DNA of 64,000 bases from the NCBI RefSeq assembly GCF_016865445.1, contig NZ_AP024412.1:1612001-1676000 (forward strand), in the 5' to 3' direction. Shown piece by piece: positions 27,524 through 34,764 of this stretch; position 1 is the first letter of the stretch; each line of letters begins with the position of its first letter. Made by a program: the position numbers and the translations under genes. A model generated the notes under the pieces. The model ran no database searches. It saw only the letters and a program-made list of their open reading frames with translations, and was not told the origin of the DNA. Source of the DNA: Mariniplasma anaerobium. GTDB lineage: Bacteria > Bacillota_I > Bacilli_A > Acholeplasmatales > Acholeplasmataceae.

Positions 27524-28155
27524 TTGACACAGTAGTTATGATTATATTTGGTCTTATTAGTGGTATCATTATAAGTTTCACATATATGCATACATACAGA
27601 GATCAAAATTATAATAGCAATTTTGCACTTACAATGGTTTTACTACCTTTGGTTGTATCTCTATTGATCATGCTAATCGGTAGCGACATAGCAGCAGCAT
27701 TTAGTCTTGCGGGTGCATTTAGCATCATTAGATTTAGAAGTGCCCCGGGAGAACCTAAAGATATCGCATATGTATTATTTGCGATGATGGCAGGACTTGC
27801 TAGTGGAGTTGGCGCAAAAGGCTATACTGTGATATTTACCATCATCTTATGTATCGTTATGTTTGCTTTATTTAAATTGAAATATGGTGAAAAAAAGAAT
27901 GTTCCTAAAGAAATAAAAATCACCATTCCAGAAGACTTAAATTATACAGAAGCTTTTAAAGAAGTTTTTGAATCTCATAACATAAATTATAGTCTTTCAC
28001 ATTTAAAAAGTACATCATTAGGTAGTTTATATCAATTAACCTATAAGGTGCGTATGCCAGAAAAAACAGACTTAGAAAAATTAATCAATGATATTAGAGT
28101 TAGAAATTCTAATTTAAATATCAGTATTAATTTAGTAGAAAACACAGATTACTAA
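27478..28155 (+). CDS. DUF4956 membrane protein
   Basis: 225 residues: three or four membrane helices in the first 135 residues with the family signature GAFSIIRFRSAPGEPKDIAY (about 78-97), then a cytosolic alpha/beta tail (about 145-225) with a ferredoxin-like look. The start follows AAGGGTGATG. Regularly coupled to VTC-domain proteins, presumably as membrane partner; mechanism unknown. Confidence 0.88.
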   Translation: MFESLFDISSTSITLIDTVVMIIFGLISGIIISFTYMHTYRDQNYNSNFALTMVLLPLVVSLLIMLIGSDIAAAFSLAGAFSIIRFRSAPGEPKDIAYVLFAMMAGLASGVGAKGYTVIFTIILCIVMFALFKLKYGEKKNVPKEIKITIPEDLNYTEAFKEVFESHNINYSLSHLKSTSLGSLYQLTYKVRMPEKTDLEKLINDIRVRNSNLNISINLVENTDY

Positions 28156-28167
28156 GGAGAATACATT

Positions 28168-29838
28168 ATGAAAAAATACATTATATTATTTATATTACTA
28201 CTAACCTTAACACTTAGCTCATGCACGAAAGATGTTGATTTAGTAGATGCACTAGATGATACGATTGACACAACAGATGTAAGCGAAGATTACAGTTCAA
28301 GTCAAATCGAAACTATTCTAGATGATGCACTATTTAGCATTACAGGCAAAGAAGTTGATTTTGATGATTATGATGATTATGAAGATGGCGACTATACAAC
28401 CATTGGAATAGCAAGTGATACATTTACAATTACAGAAGGTGGCGTTTACGTATTTGATGGTATTTATAATCAAACAATTACTATCAATGCACCTGATCAA
28501 GATGTAGAGATAGTTTTAGTCAATGCTTATATATCAGTCACATCAGGTCCAGCAATCTTAATTTTAGATGCTGATGATGTTACAATCTCTGTTCCTGAAG
28601 GTACGATCAGTTATATTTCAGATACAGAAATTCATCCATTAGTCGAAGACGAAGATTATAACAGTGTAATCTATAGTTTAAGTGATATTGAATTTAACGG
28701 TACAGGTACATTAGACATTACAGCTAATTACAACAACGCTATCTATACAAAAGATGATGCTAAATTTAGTGATCTTACCTTAAAGATATCTTCTGTTGAT
28801 GATGGCATCATTGGTAAAGATTATGTTGCAATTAAAGATGCAACTATAGAAATCAATGCAGATGGCGATGGTATCGCTTCTACAAAAGAAGATTCTGATG
28901 AAAAAGGGTTTGTATATATCAAATCAGGCACATTAACAATAGATGCAGGTAGTGATGCTATTCAAAGTGAAAATGATATGATCATCTATGATGGCACTTT
29001 CACATTGACCTCTGGAGATGATGGTCTACAATCAAATGATCAAATCTTAATTGGTGGTGGCACTTTTGTTCTTGATGCAACAGGTGATGCAATCAATAGT
29101 GTTAATGATTTAGTGATCTATGCTGGTGACTTTACAATTAATACAGATGATGATGCAATTCACTCTGATAACTATCTATGTATCGAAGGTGGAAATATTC
29201 TTATTGAATCTTCTTATGAAGGTTTAGAAGCATATCAAATAGATTTAAATGGTGGAACCATTAATGTTACAGCTTCAGATGATGGAATTAACGCAACAAC
29301 TGGTGGTACACAAGAACATGGACCTACTTATGTTTCAACTGGTGGTCTGATTAACATCAACGGTGGAATCATTCAAGTCAATGCAGCAGGTGATGGCGTT
29401 GACGCAAATGGCACAATTACAATGACTGATGGTTACTTAATCATTTATGGACCTACGACTGATGCACAAGCTGCTATAGATTATGATGAAACCTTTACAA
29501 TTTCTGGTGGATTTGTTGTAGCTTTAGGTAGTTCAGGTATGGCACTTCCAGCTACAGATGGTTCTACTCAAGCATCAATATTATACGTAGGAACACAAAG
29601 CTATAAAGCAGGAACAACTGTTTCATTAGTTGACCAAGATAATCAAGTATTGGTTTCAATAACTGCATTAAAAAGTTATGCAAGTGTTCTTATAAGTACT
29701 AAAGATATGGTATTAGATCAAACATACACTTTATCAATAGATGGTGATGATACAGAATTTACAACAGATACAATCGTTACGACTATTGGTTATACTGGTG
29801 AGATGATGCCAGGTGGAACACTTCCGCCACGTAGATAA
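28168..29838 (+). CDS. Beta-helix carbohydrate-binding lipoprotein (Cthe_2159/DUF4353-like)
   Basis: 556 residues. The signal peptide ends in a lipobox with cysteine 19 (TLSSC). An acidic linker is followed by a long parallel beta-helix: units like DDGLQSNDQILIGGG and DDAIHSDNYLCIEGG recur about every 25-30 residues from about 200 to 430, with many Asp/Gly turns suggesting bound calcium. Cthe_2159-type proteins bind cellulose or pectin-like polymers. It ends the VTC operon, 12 nt after DUF4956, suggesting an exported polymer-binding surface protein. Confidence 0.82.
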   Translation: MKKYIILFILLLTLTLSSCTKDVDLVDALDDTIDTTDVSEDYSSSQIETILDDALFSITGKEVDFDDYDDYEDGDYTTIGIASDTFTITEGGVYVFDGIYNQTITINAPDQDVEIVLVNAYISVTSGPAILILDADDVTISVPEGTISYISDTEIHPLVEDEDYNSVIYSLSDIEFNGTGTLDITANYNNAIYTKDDAKFSDLTLKISSVDDGIIGKDYVAIKDATIEINADGDGIASTKEDSDEKGFVYIKSGTLTIDAGSDAIQSENDMIIYDGTFTLTSGDDGLQSNDQILIGGGTFVLDATGDAINSVNDLVIYAGDFTINTDDDAIHSDNYLCIEGGNILIESSYEGLEAYQIDLNGGTINVTASDDGINATTGGTQEHGPTYVSTGGLININGGIIQVNAAGDGVDANGTITMTDGYLIIYGPTTDAQAAIDYDETFTISGGFVVALGSSGMALPATDGSTQASILYVGTQSYKAGTTVSLVDQDNQVLVSITALKSYASVLISTKDMVLDQTYTLSIDGDDTEFTTDTIVTTIGYTGEMMPGGTLPPRR

Positions 29839-29890
29839 TTACAAAGATTTAATAAAAATCTTTGATAATATATTTTTCTTTTCCCCTATG

Positions 29891-29924
29891 AAAAATGCTA
29901 GCTCTTGTCAGGCTAGCATTTTTT
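29891..29924. terminator. Bidirectional terminator
   Basis: AATGCTAGC (29894-29902) pairs with GCTAGCATT (29912-29920), with A5 and T6 flanks, between convergent operons. A second smaller hairpin (CAAAGATTT/AAATCTTTG, 29842-29864) lies just after the lipoprotein stop. Confidence 0.88.
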
Positions 29925-29939
29925 AATATATTTGTTTAT

Positions 29940-30587
29940 TTAATCAAACCATTGCCAAGTGTGCCAAAATTCAAATGATTTTGATGATATAACCGATATA
30001 ATAAATCCAATAATAAATAAAATCGTTCCTATTAAAAAGCTATATTTAAATAATTTATCATAAACATCTATTTTTTTAAATTCACCGATGACAATGCTTT
30101 GTTTAACGATATATTGTTTGGTCATAGACAAAACGGTAACAAAAAATTTGTATGCTAAACTAAAGAAAAAGATTGCAAATGAGATAAAAAACAGTATATA
30201 AAATATTTTTGGAAATAATGGAATATTTGGCATAAATACTAAAGAAGATAGATTAAACATATAATACACCGCTATCCCCCATGATGCAATCATCGCACCA
30301 AGTAATACAATCACTATTCCATATGAAATAATTAATAATGGAAGTGCAACCATTGTGGTTCCCACAATGGAAAACCAACTATGCTTATCTTGTTGTTCTA
30401 TTGATTTATATTCAGATACAATTGAATCTATATCCCCAATGAATCTTGATATATCTTCTTCTTTTTTCCCTAATTGAAGTTGTCTATCAAAATATTCTTG
30501 ATAATCTCTGATAATATCTTCAATTTCTGATATGTTAGCTTTTTTTAATCTTTTTTCAAGATCATTTATAAATTCTTCTTTATTCAT
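29940..30587 (-). CDS. DUF1700/HAAS-domain membrane protein (second copy)
   Basis: 215 residues from ATG 30587, preceded by GGAGG; upstream in-frame codons lie inside padR. N-terminal HAAS domain (EFINDLEKRLKKA, IIRDYQEYFDRQL, EEDISRFIGDID) and three to four membrane helices, followed by a short tryptophan-rich tail. It overlaps the PadR gene by 8 bp. Same module as the first PadR operon but without a DUF4097 gene after it. Confidence 0.82.
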   Translation of the reverse strand: MNKEEFINDLEKRLKKANISEIEDIIRDYQEYFDRQLQLGKKEEDISRFIGDIDSIVSEYKSIEQQDKHSWFSIVGTTMVALPLLIISYGIVIVLLGAMIASWGIAVYYMFNLSSLVFMPNIPLFPKIFYILFFISFAIFFFSLAYKFFVTVLSMTKQYIVKQSIVIGEFKKIDVYDKLFKYSFLIGTILFIIGFIISVISSKSFEFWHTWQWFD

Positions 30588-30900
30588 GACTTTCCTCCAA
30601 AAACATTTTTGTGGTTTCAACAAACATGATCCATTCTTCTTTTAGCATATCAAATCTTTTATGCCCTAATGTTGTTAATTGATAATACTTTCTAGCAGGT
30701 CCAGAACTTTCTTCTGATAAGTAACTTGTTACTAAACCTTCTTTATTCATTTTTCTTAAAATTGGATAAACTGTACCCGGTGAAATAGAAATACTTTTAC
30801 TTATATGATCTGAAATATCATATCCATATTGATCCCTTATGTTTAACATAGAAAGCACAAAGAGTTCTAATACACCTTTTTTAAATTGAATATTCATCAA
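30580..30900 (-). CDS. PadR family transcriptional regulator (second copy)
   Basis: 106 residues with the winged-helix signature GVLELFVLSMLNIRDQYGYD and GTVYPILRKMNKEG, wing GPARKYYQLT. It overlaps a membrane-protein gene upstream by 20 bp and the DUF1700 gene downstream by 8 bp, so all three are one translationally coupled operon. Probably controls the promoter at 31619-31647. Confidence 0.92.
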   Translation of the reverse strand: MMNIQFKKGVLELFVLSMLNIRDQYGYDISDHISKSISISPGTVYPILRKMNKEGLVTSYLSEESSGPARKYYQLTTLGHKRFDMLKEEWIMFVETTKMFLEESHE

Positions 30901-31585
30901 ATGCCTCCTGATTACGTTTGTGATGTTTGAAAATTTTATAAAAAATAGAAAGTGTTAATCTATAAATCATAAATATACTGAAATAATATATAAAGTAGGC
31001 AAATCCATCAGTTGCTTGACTTGGCATAAGATATGCCAATATATCAGCCTTTAATAATATTTGAATGAATAGAAAAGAATTATCTAGATTTACAAAACTA
31101 TTTACGATAATCACGTAGATTAAATAGATAACTGTATAGATTAAAATATATTTGATATGTTCTTTTTTAATCTCAAAGAAACTCTTTAATAATATACTTC
31201 CAAAAAATAATATGAAATGACTTGTAAATGATACTATAGTTGTATATAGTCCATTAACCAATACATATTGTTCGCCAATAAAGATAAATGCAATTAAATA
31301 TCCAATTCCTGAGATAAAACTAGCAAATGCAGCAACAGGATAAAATGTTTTTATATGAAATAAAATAGTAATTCCAAAGAGAAAATACGATAATGTTGAA
31401 AACTCAATAGGTATTTTACCAATCTCAAGATTCAATCCATAAATGGTATATTCTGTAATTTTATATATTAAAAGCAAGAAAGCAATACTTAATAACAGCA
31501 TTCTTTTTTTCTTCTTTTGTACCCTACTCATGAGTATGGCTGAGAGAATCGCATTCAAAGCTATTATAATTACCCAAAGATTCAT
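30881..31585 (-). CDS. Multi-pass membrane protein, first gene of PadR operon 2
   Basis: 234 residues with about seven membrane helices and very short loops. It is a clear paralogue of the gene ending at 31722: both share LE--KIPIEFSTL-YFLFG, YPVAAFASFISGIGYL and Y-LIY-----YLIYV. The overall pattern resembles the YwaF-like protein at 17655. The start follows TAGGAGATAAAAG. It is co-transcribed with PadR and DUF1700, so its level is probably set by PadR. Function unknown. Confidence 0.75.
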   Translation of the reverse strand: MNLWVIIIALNAILSAILMSRVQKKKKRMLLLSIAFLLLIYKITEYTIYGLNLEIGKIPIEFSTLSYFLFGITILFHIKTFYPVAAFASFISGIGYLIAFIFIGEQYVLVNGLYTTIVSFTSHFILFFGSILLKSFFEIKKEHIKYILIYTVIYLIYVIIVNSFVNLDNSFLFIQILLKADILAYLMPSQATDGFAYFIYYFSIFMIYRLTLSIFYKIFKHHKRNQEAFDEYSI

Positions 31586-31604
31586 CTTTTATCTCCTATA
31601 TATC

Positions 31605-31647
31605 ATATACTATTATATATTATATACTAGTTGAAAATATTTGTCAA
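31605..31647 (-). promoter_or_regulatory. Consensus promoter of PadR operon 2 with repeated TAGTATAT motif
   Basis: On the minus strand TTGACA (31647-31642), 17 nt, TATAAT (31624-31619): perfect consensus. Two copies of TAGTATAT (minus strand; 31622-31629 and 31605-31612), 17 bp apart, flank and overlap the -10. The same octamer occurs in the promoter of PadR operon 1 (17492-17499, plus strand), so it may be the shared PadR half-site. Confidence 0.65.
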
Positions 31648-31685
31648 TAAAAAAACCGTTTGGTTAAATAATTTTAACCAAACGG
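31648..31685 (-). terminator. Strong terminator after the paralogous membrane-protein gene
   Basis: Perfect 13-bp stem (31656-31668 with 31673-31685), loop TAAT, U7 on the minus strand. Its U-run directly abuts the -35 of PadR operon 2. Confidence 0.9.
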
Positions 31686-31721
31686 ATGGATCTATAGTGT
31701 TCTTATATATTATAAACTGGC

Positions 31722-32411
31722 TTAATGCATAATCTTCTTAGAATGATCGCGTTCGTAAATCTTGAAAAATATGAAAATTACAAGCAAGTAAATACCAACA
31801 ATAATGATGTAATACAACCAATAGATATAATTTGCAATATCTGTGGTAGATAACATATTTTCAAGTATTTCTGCTTTAAGTAGTAAATTGATAAATAAAT
31901 AAGATTGGCTATAATCTATAATAATATTCATAATACCTACATAAATTAAATAGAATACTGTATAAATAATGATGTATTTTATATCTTTGGTTTTAGCAAT
32001 TGCAATATTTTTTAATAACACACTACCCAAAAGTAATATAAAATGACTGCTTAATGCTATCAGTGTTGAATAAAAACCATGAATAACAACATATTGATCA
32101 CCCATAAATATAAACACTAATAAATATCCTATCCCTGAGATAAAGCTAGCAAAAGCAGCAACAGGATAAAGTTCTTTTATTTTAAATAAAACTACTACAC
32201 CAAATAAAAAATATGCTAGTGTAGAAAATTCTATAGGTATTTTATCTACTTCAAGATTTATAATGTAATAACTATATTCAGCTATTTTATAGACTAATAG
32301 TATCATTGCAATACTAGGTAGTAGCTTTCTTTTAAACTTTGTACTCGTTCTACTGATAAAAAAAGCTATGACTAGTAAGATGATGACTGTTAGCAAATTA
32401 TATATATTCAT
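31722..32411 (-). CDS. Multi-pass membrane protein, separated from its promoter and Shine-Dalgarno by IS110
   Basis: 229 residues with about seven membrane helices, paralogous to the gene at 30881-31585 (shared KIPIEFSTLAYFLFG, YPVAAFASFISGIGYL). The reading frame is intact and ends at its own strong terminator. The IS110 element begins immediately upstream of ATG 32411, however. The sequence beyond the far end of the element (33931-33991) supplies the missing TATAGGAG and a consensus promoter. What now precedes the ATG has no good Shine-Dalgarno, so translation is probably low or lost. Function unknown. Confidence 0.75.
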   Translation of the reverse strand: MNIYNLLTVIILLVIAFFISRTSTKFKRKLLPSIAMILLVYKIAEYSYYIINLEVDKIPIEFSTLAYFLFGVVVLFKIKELYPVAAFASFISGIGYLLVFIFMGDQYVVIHGFYSTLIALSSHFILLLGSVLLKNIAIAKTKDIKYIIIYTVFYLIYVGIMNIIIDYSQSYLFINLLLKAEILENMLSTTDIANYIYWLYYIIIVGIYLLVIFIFFKIYERDHSKKIMH

Positions 32412-32421
32412 AACTATCTTG

Positions 32422-32623
32422 TATATTCAGTATGTAGCATTTGATAGATACTGAATATAGCTTCCTTTCTTTCATTTGTTATAATTCTAATAGGTACTGT
32501 GGATTTGTTTTTCATAAATAGCGCTTGACGCATATAGGAGATTTCTACCACAGTTCCTGTTTTTTACTATCAATAAGTTTATTAGCGCTTGACGCTTGAT
32601 CACAAGAATATAGGAAACAGGAA
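32422..32623 (+). ncRNA. Predicted IS110 bridge RNA (5' hairpin, target loop, donor loop)
   Basis: Three stems in order: 12 bp (32422-32433 with 32448-32459), 7 bp (32496-32502 with 32548-32554) and 9 bp (32554-32562 with 32615-32623). The last two enclose loops that each contain TAGCGCTTGACGC (32519-32531 and 32583-32595), a small GCG/CGC hairpin. This is the known bridge-RNA plan: 5' stem-loop, target-binding loop, donor-binding loop, upstream of the recombinase. The first loop carries TTCATA (as in the left flank) and TATAGGAGAT, complementary to the right flank. An extended -10, TGTTATAAT, is at 32477-32485. Confidence 0.7.
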
Positions 32624-32670
32624 ACTCGTGACTAACCATCAGTACCCAAAAACTTTTAGGAGGTGGAGAT

Positions 32671-33837
32671 ATGTACCATGTCGGCATCGATATCTCTAAA
32701 TTCAAACACAACTGCTTCATAGCTACGGATGCAGGAGTGAAGGTCAAAGAATTCATCTTTGACAACAACAAGTCAGGTTTCATAGAACTCAAAGATTCAC
32801 TAAACTGTTTAGGCAAACCTAGTCAAATAAAAATAGGTTTCGAATCAACGGGTCACTATGGCATAAACTTGAAATCTTACCTGTCCAACCTAGGTTATAC
32901 CTATGTGGAACTCAACGCTTACTTAACGCACATGTTTTCCAAGGCATTATCGTTAAGAAAGACAAAGACTGATAAGGTTGACGCTAAAGTCATTTCGAGT
33001 ATGTTAGGATCTGTTGATTACGAAACACTACATACTAAATTTTACCACATGAATGACTTAAAGGAATTAGTTAGGCAGAGAAATGTTTACTTAAATAGTC
33101 GTTCTAAAGAACTAATCAAGCTAACAAATCTCTTAGATAAGACATTTCCTGAGTTTAAACCTTTTTTTAAGAACCGTTTAGGTGTCAGTGCTTTATTCAT
33201 TCTAAAACGCTTTAAAACAAAGGCTCGCATCTCTAAACTAAGCTCATCTGACTATGAATTAATTAGATCAAAGACCAAAGGTAGAATAACTTATCCTAAA
33301 TTCAATGGTTTGAAACAAATTGCCAAAGATTCAATTGGAATCTCATCTAAAGTCTATGATTTGCTCATTCAAACTTCCATTCATCAGTATGAATATTTAA
33401 CTCAAATACTTAAATTATTGGATGATGAAATCATAGCACTTTTCAAGAAAACAAATTCTAAGTTACTCACCATTCCTGGATTAGGTATCATCACAGCAGC
33501 AACCATTTACGCTGAAGTTGGTGATTTCAAAAACTTTTCTAATCCTGCAAAGCTCGTCGCATTTGCTGGATTTGATGTGAGAATCGTTCAATCAGGGACT
33601 CAAGAGCATTATGGCAAGCTCGTTAAACACGGGTCTTCTCTACTTAGAAATGCTATATGGACTTATGCACTGCCCGCTGTAAGATTCATCCCTACAGTTA
33701 ATGATTATTATCATAAAAAGAAGTCTCAGGGTAAACACCATAAAGTCATTTTATCTCACATCTGTCGTAAACTGATTCGCATGATTTACTATATTGAATA
33801 TCATAACGTTTCATTTGATCACAGCATGAGTCGTTAG
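32671..33837 (+). CDS. IS110-family DEDD recombinase (transposase)
   Basis: 388 residues, complete. The N-terminal RuvC-like domain starts YHVGIDISKFKHNCF, with later acidic residues in FESTGHYG (about 65-72) and TDKVDAKVI (about 107-115). The C-terminal transposase_20 domain has LLTIPGLGIITAATIYAEVGDF and KLVAFAGFD, with the catalytic-serine region KHGSSLLRNAIWTYA. A strong Shine-Dalgarno (TAGGAGGTGGAG) precedes the ATG. Intact, so probably active. The leader upstream encodes the predicted bridge RNA, as in the IS110 (not IS1111) subgroup. Confidence 0.95.
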   Translation: MYHVGIDISKFKHNCFIATDAGVKVKEFIFDNNKSGFIELKDSLNCLGKPSQIKIGFESTGHYGINLKSYLSNLGYTYVELNAYLTHMFSKALSLRKTKTDKVDAKVISSMLGSVDYETLHTKFYHMNDLKELVRQRNVYLNSRSKELIKLTNLLDKTFPEFKPFFKNRLGVSALFILKRFKTKARISKLSSSDYELIRSKTKGRITYPKFNGLKQIAKDSIGISSKVYDLLIQTSIHQYEYLTQILKLLDDEIIALFKKTNSKLLTIPGLGIITAATIYAEVGDFKNFSNPAKLVAFAGFDVRIVQSGTQEHYGKLVKHGSSLLRNAIWTYALPAVRFIPTVNDYYHKKKSQGKHHKVILSHICRKLIRMIYYIEYHNVSFDHSMSR

Positions 33838-33930
33838 GGTGTAGCTACCTAAATTGACTCACATATCGTCAATTTTGACCTGTAACTAGGTCTTTTTCTG
33901 TTTATTCATTATTTTCACTTGACTTTGTAT

Positions 33931-33991
33931 AGTTTATCTCCTATAAATTGTAGAATGTCAATATTATATACGACAAATAGACACCTGTCAA
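33931..33991 (-). promoter_or_regulatory. Orphaned promoter and Shine-Dalgarno of the gene at 31722-32411
   Basis: On the minus strand TTGACA (33991-33986), 17 nt, TATAAT (33968-33963), then TATAGGAGATAAA (33945-33933) running into the IS110 right end. Both promoter hexamers and the spacing are perfect. The Shine-Dalgarno stretch matches TATAGGAGATAAAAG before the paralogous gene at 31585. Transcription from here now enters the element antisense to the recombinase. Confidence 0.75.
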
Positions 33992-33995
33992 ACAA

Positions 33996-34043
33996 TAAAA
34001 ATAGCCATCTGATAACTCATTTGTTGAGTTACAGATGGCTTTT
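33996..34043 (-). terminator. Terminator after deoxynucleoside kinase gene
   Basis: Two stacked stems, AGCCATCTG/CAGATGGCT (34003-34011, 34032-34040) and TAACTCA/TGAGTTA (34013-34019, 34025-34031), with a U-run on the minus strand. Confidence 0.9.
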
Positions 34044-34052
34044 GTTAAATCA

Positions 34053-34652
34053 TTAAATATTTCTAATTGCTTTCATGCTCATTTCAAACACTTCGTCTTC
34101 TGATTTGTTTGATGTGTTAAGTATGACATATGGAATATCATATACAGCACATTGAGCTGCAATCTTTGTTACATAATCTTTTAATAAAGATCTAAAATAT
34201 GATTCATTCTTATCAAAGTTTTCAATTTCTTGATCTCTACCTCTTGATAATACTCTATCTTTAAAGTTTTCCCAATCTACATCTAATATGATATAAATAT
34301 CAGGTTTTTTAATTTGATTCATATATGCATGAAAGACACCATTATACATGTTCATGATTGTTGGCATTCTTTTTAGATTATGTTGAGCAAATAACCAATG
34401 CTCAACTAAATCTCTATCAACAATGAAGTTTCCTTCATATTTTTGTTGATTGAGCCAATGATTGTGAATAAAATATATTTGTAACAACATTTCAACGTCT
34501 GTTTTTTGCTCATATAGCCACTTAAGCAATGTATTGAATACTTCATCGTCTTTCTCAAACTCTTCCATTACAGGCAGGTCTAGTGCCTCTCCTAGTCGAT
34601 TAACTAATGTTGATTTGCCTGAAGCAATCATTCCACCTATTGATATTTTCAT
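34053..34652 (-). CDS. Deoxynucleoside kinase
   Basis: 199 residues from ATG 34652 (AGAGGA upstream). The P-loop GGMIASGKST is at the N-terminus, DRDLVEHWLFA carries the DRS-like catalytic arginine region, and RGRDQEIENFD is the lid/LID-arginine segment, followed by YVILNTSN. This is the dNK/dGK-dAK family that phosphorylates deoxynucleosides for dNTP salvage, typical of Mollicutes and lactobacilli, which often have several copies. Base specificity cannot be read with confidence. Confidence 0.9.
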   Translation of the reverse strand: MKISIGGMIASGKSTLVNRLGEALDLPVMEEFEKDDEVFNTLLKWLYEQKTDVEMLLQIYFIHNHWLNQQKYEGNFIVDRDLVEHWLFAQHNLKRMPTIMNMYNGVFHAYMNQIKKPDIYIILDVDWENFKDRVLSRGRDQEIENFDKNESYFRSLLKDYVTKIAAQCAVYDIPYVILNTSNKSEDEVFEMSMKAIRNI

Positions 34653-34764
34653 CTTTTGTGTCCTCTTCATTTCTAACATTAAAAATTAATGTTTGCCTAT
34701 GAAAATGATATCATCTCTGATGAGTTATTGTCAATCGTTATTTTTTACTTTAATAAAATTATGA

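Larger units (their letters stand above)
32412..33930 (+). mobile_element. IS110-family insertion sequence, about 1.52 kb
   Basis: Contains one DEDD recombinase gene and a 259-nt leader. The ends are deduced, not read from terminal repeats (IS110 has none). Joining the left flank ending ATTCAT (32406-32411) to the right flank AGTTTATCTCC (33931-33941) rebuilds a start codon 7 nt after GGAG, exactly the spacing in the paralogous gene at 31585. AT (or ATA) is shared at both junctions and is the likely core. The boundary is therefore uncertain by 1-2 nt. Confidence 0.8.

Noticed and set aside
32412-33930. Terminal inverted repeats of the insertion sequence.
   Set aside because: None were found, as expected for IS110; the 12-bp repeat at 32422-32459 lies inside the left end and fits the RNA hairpin.
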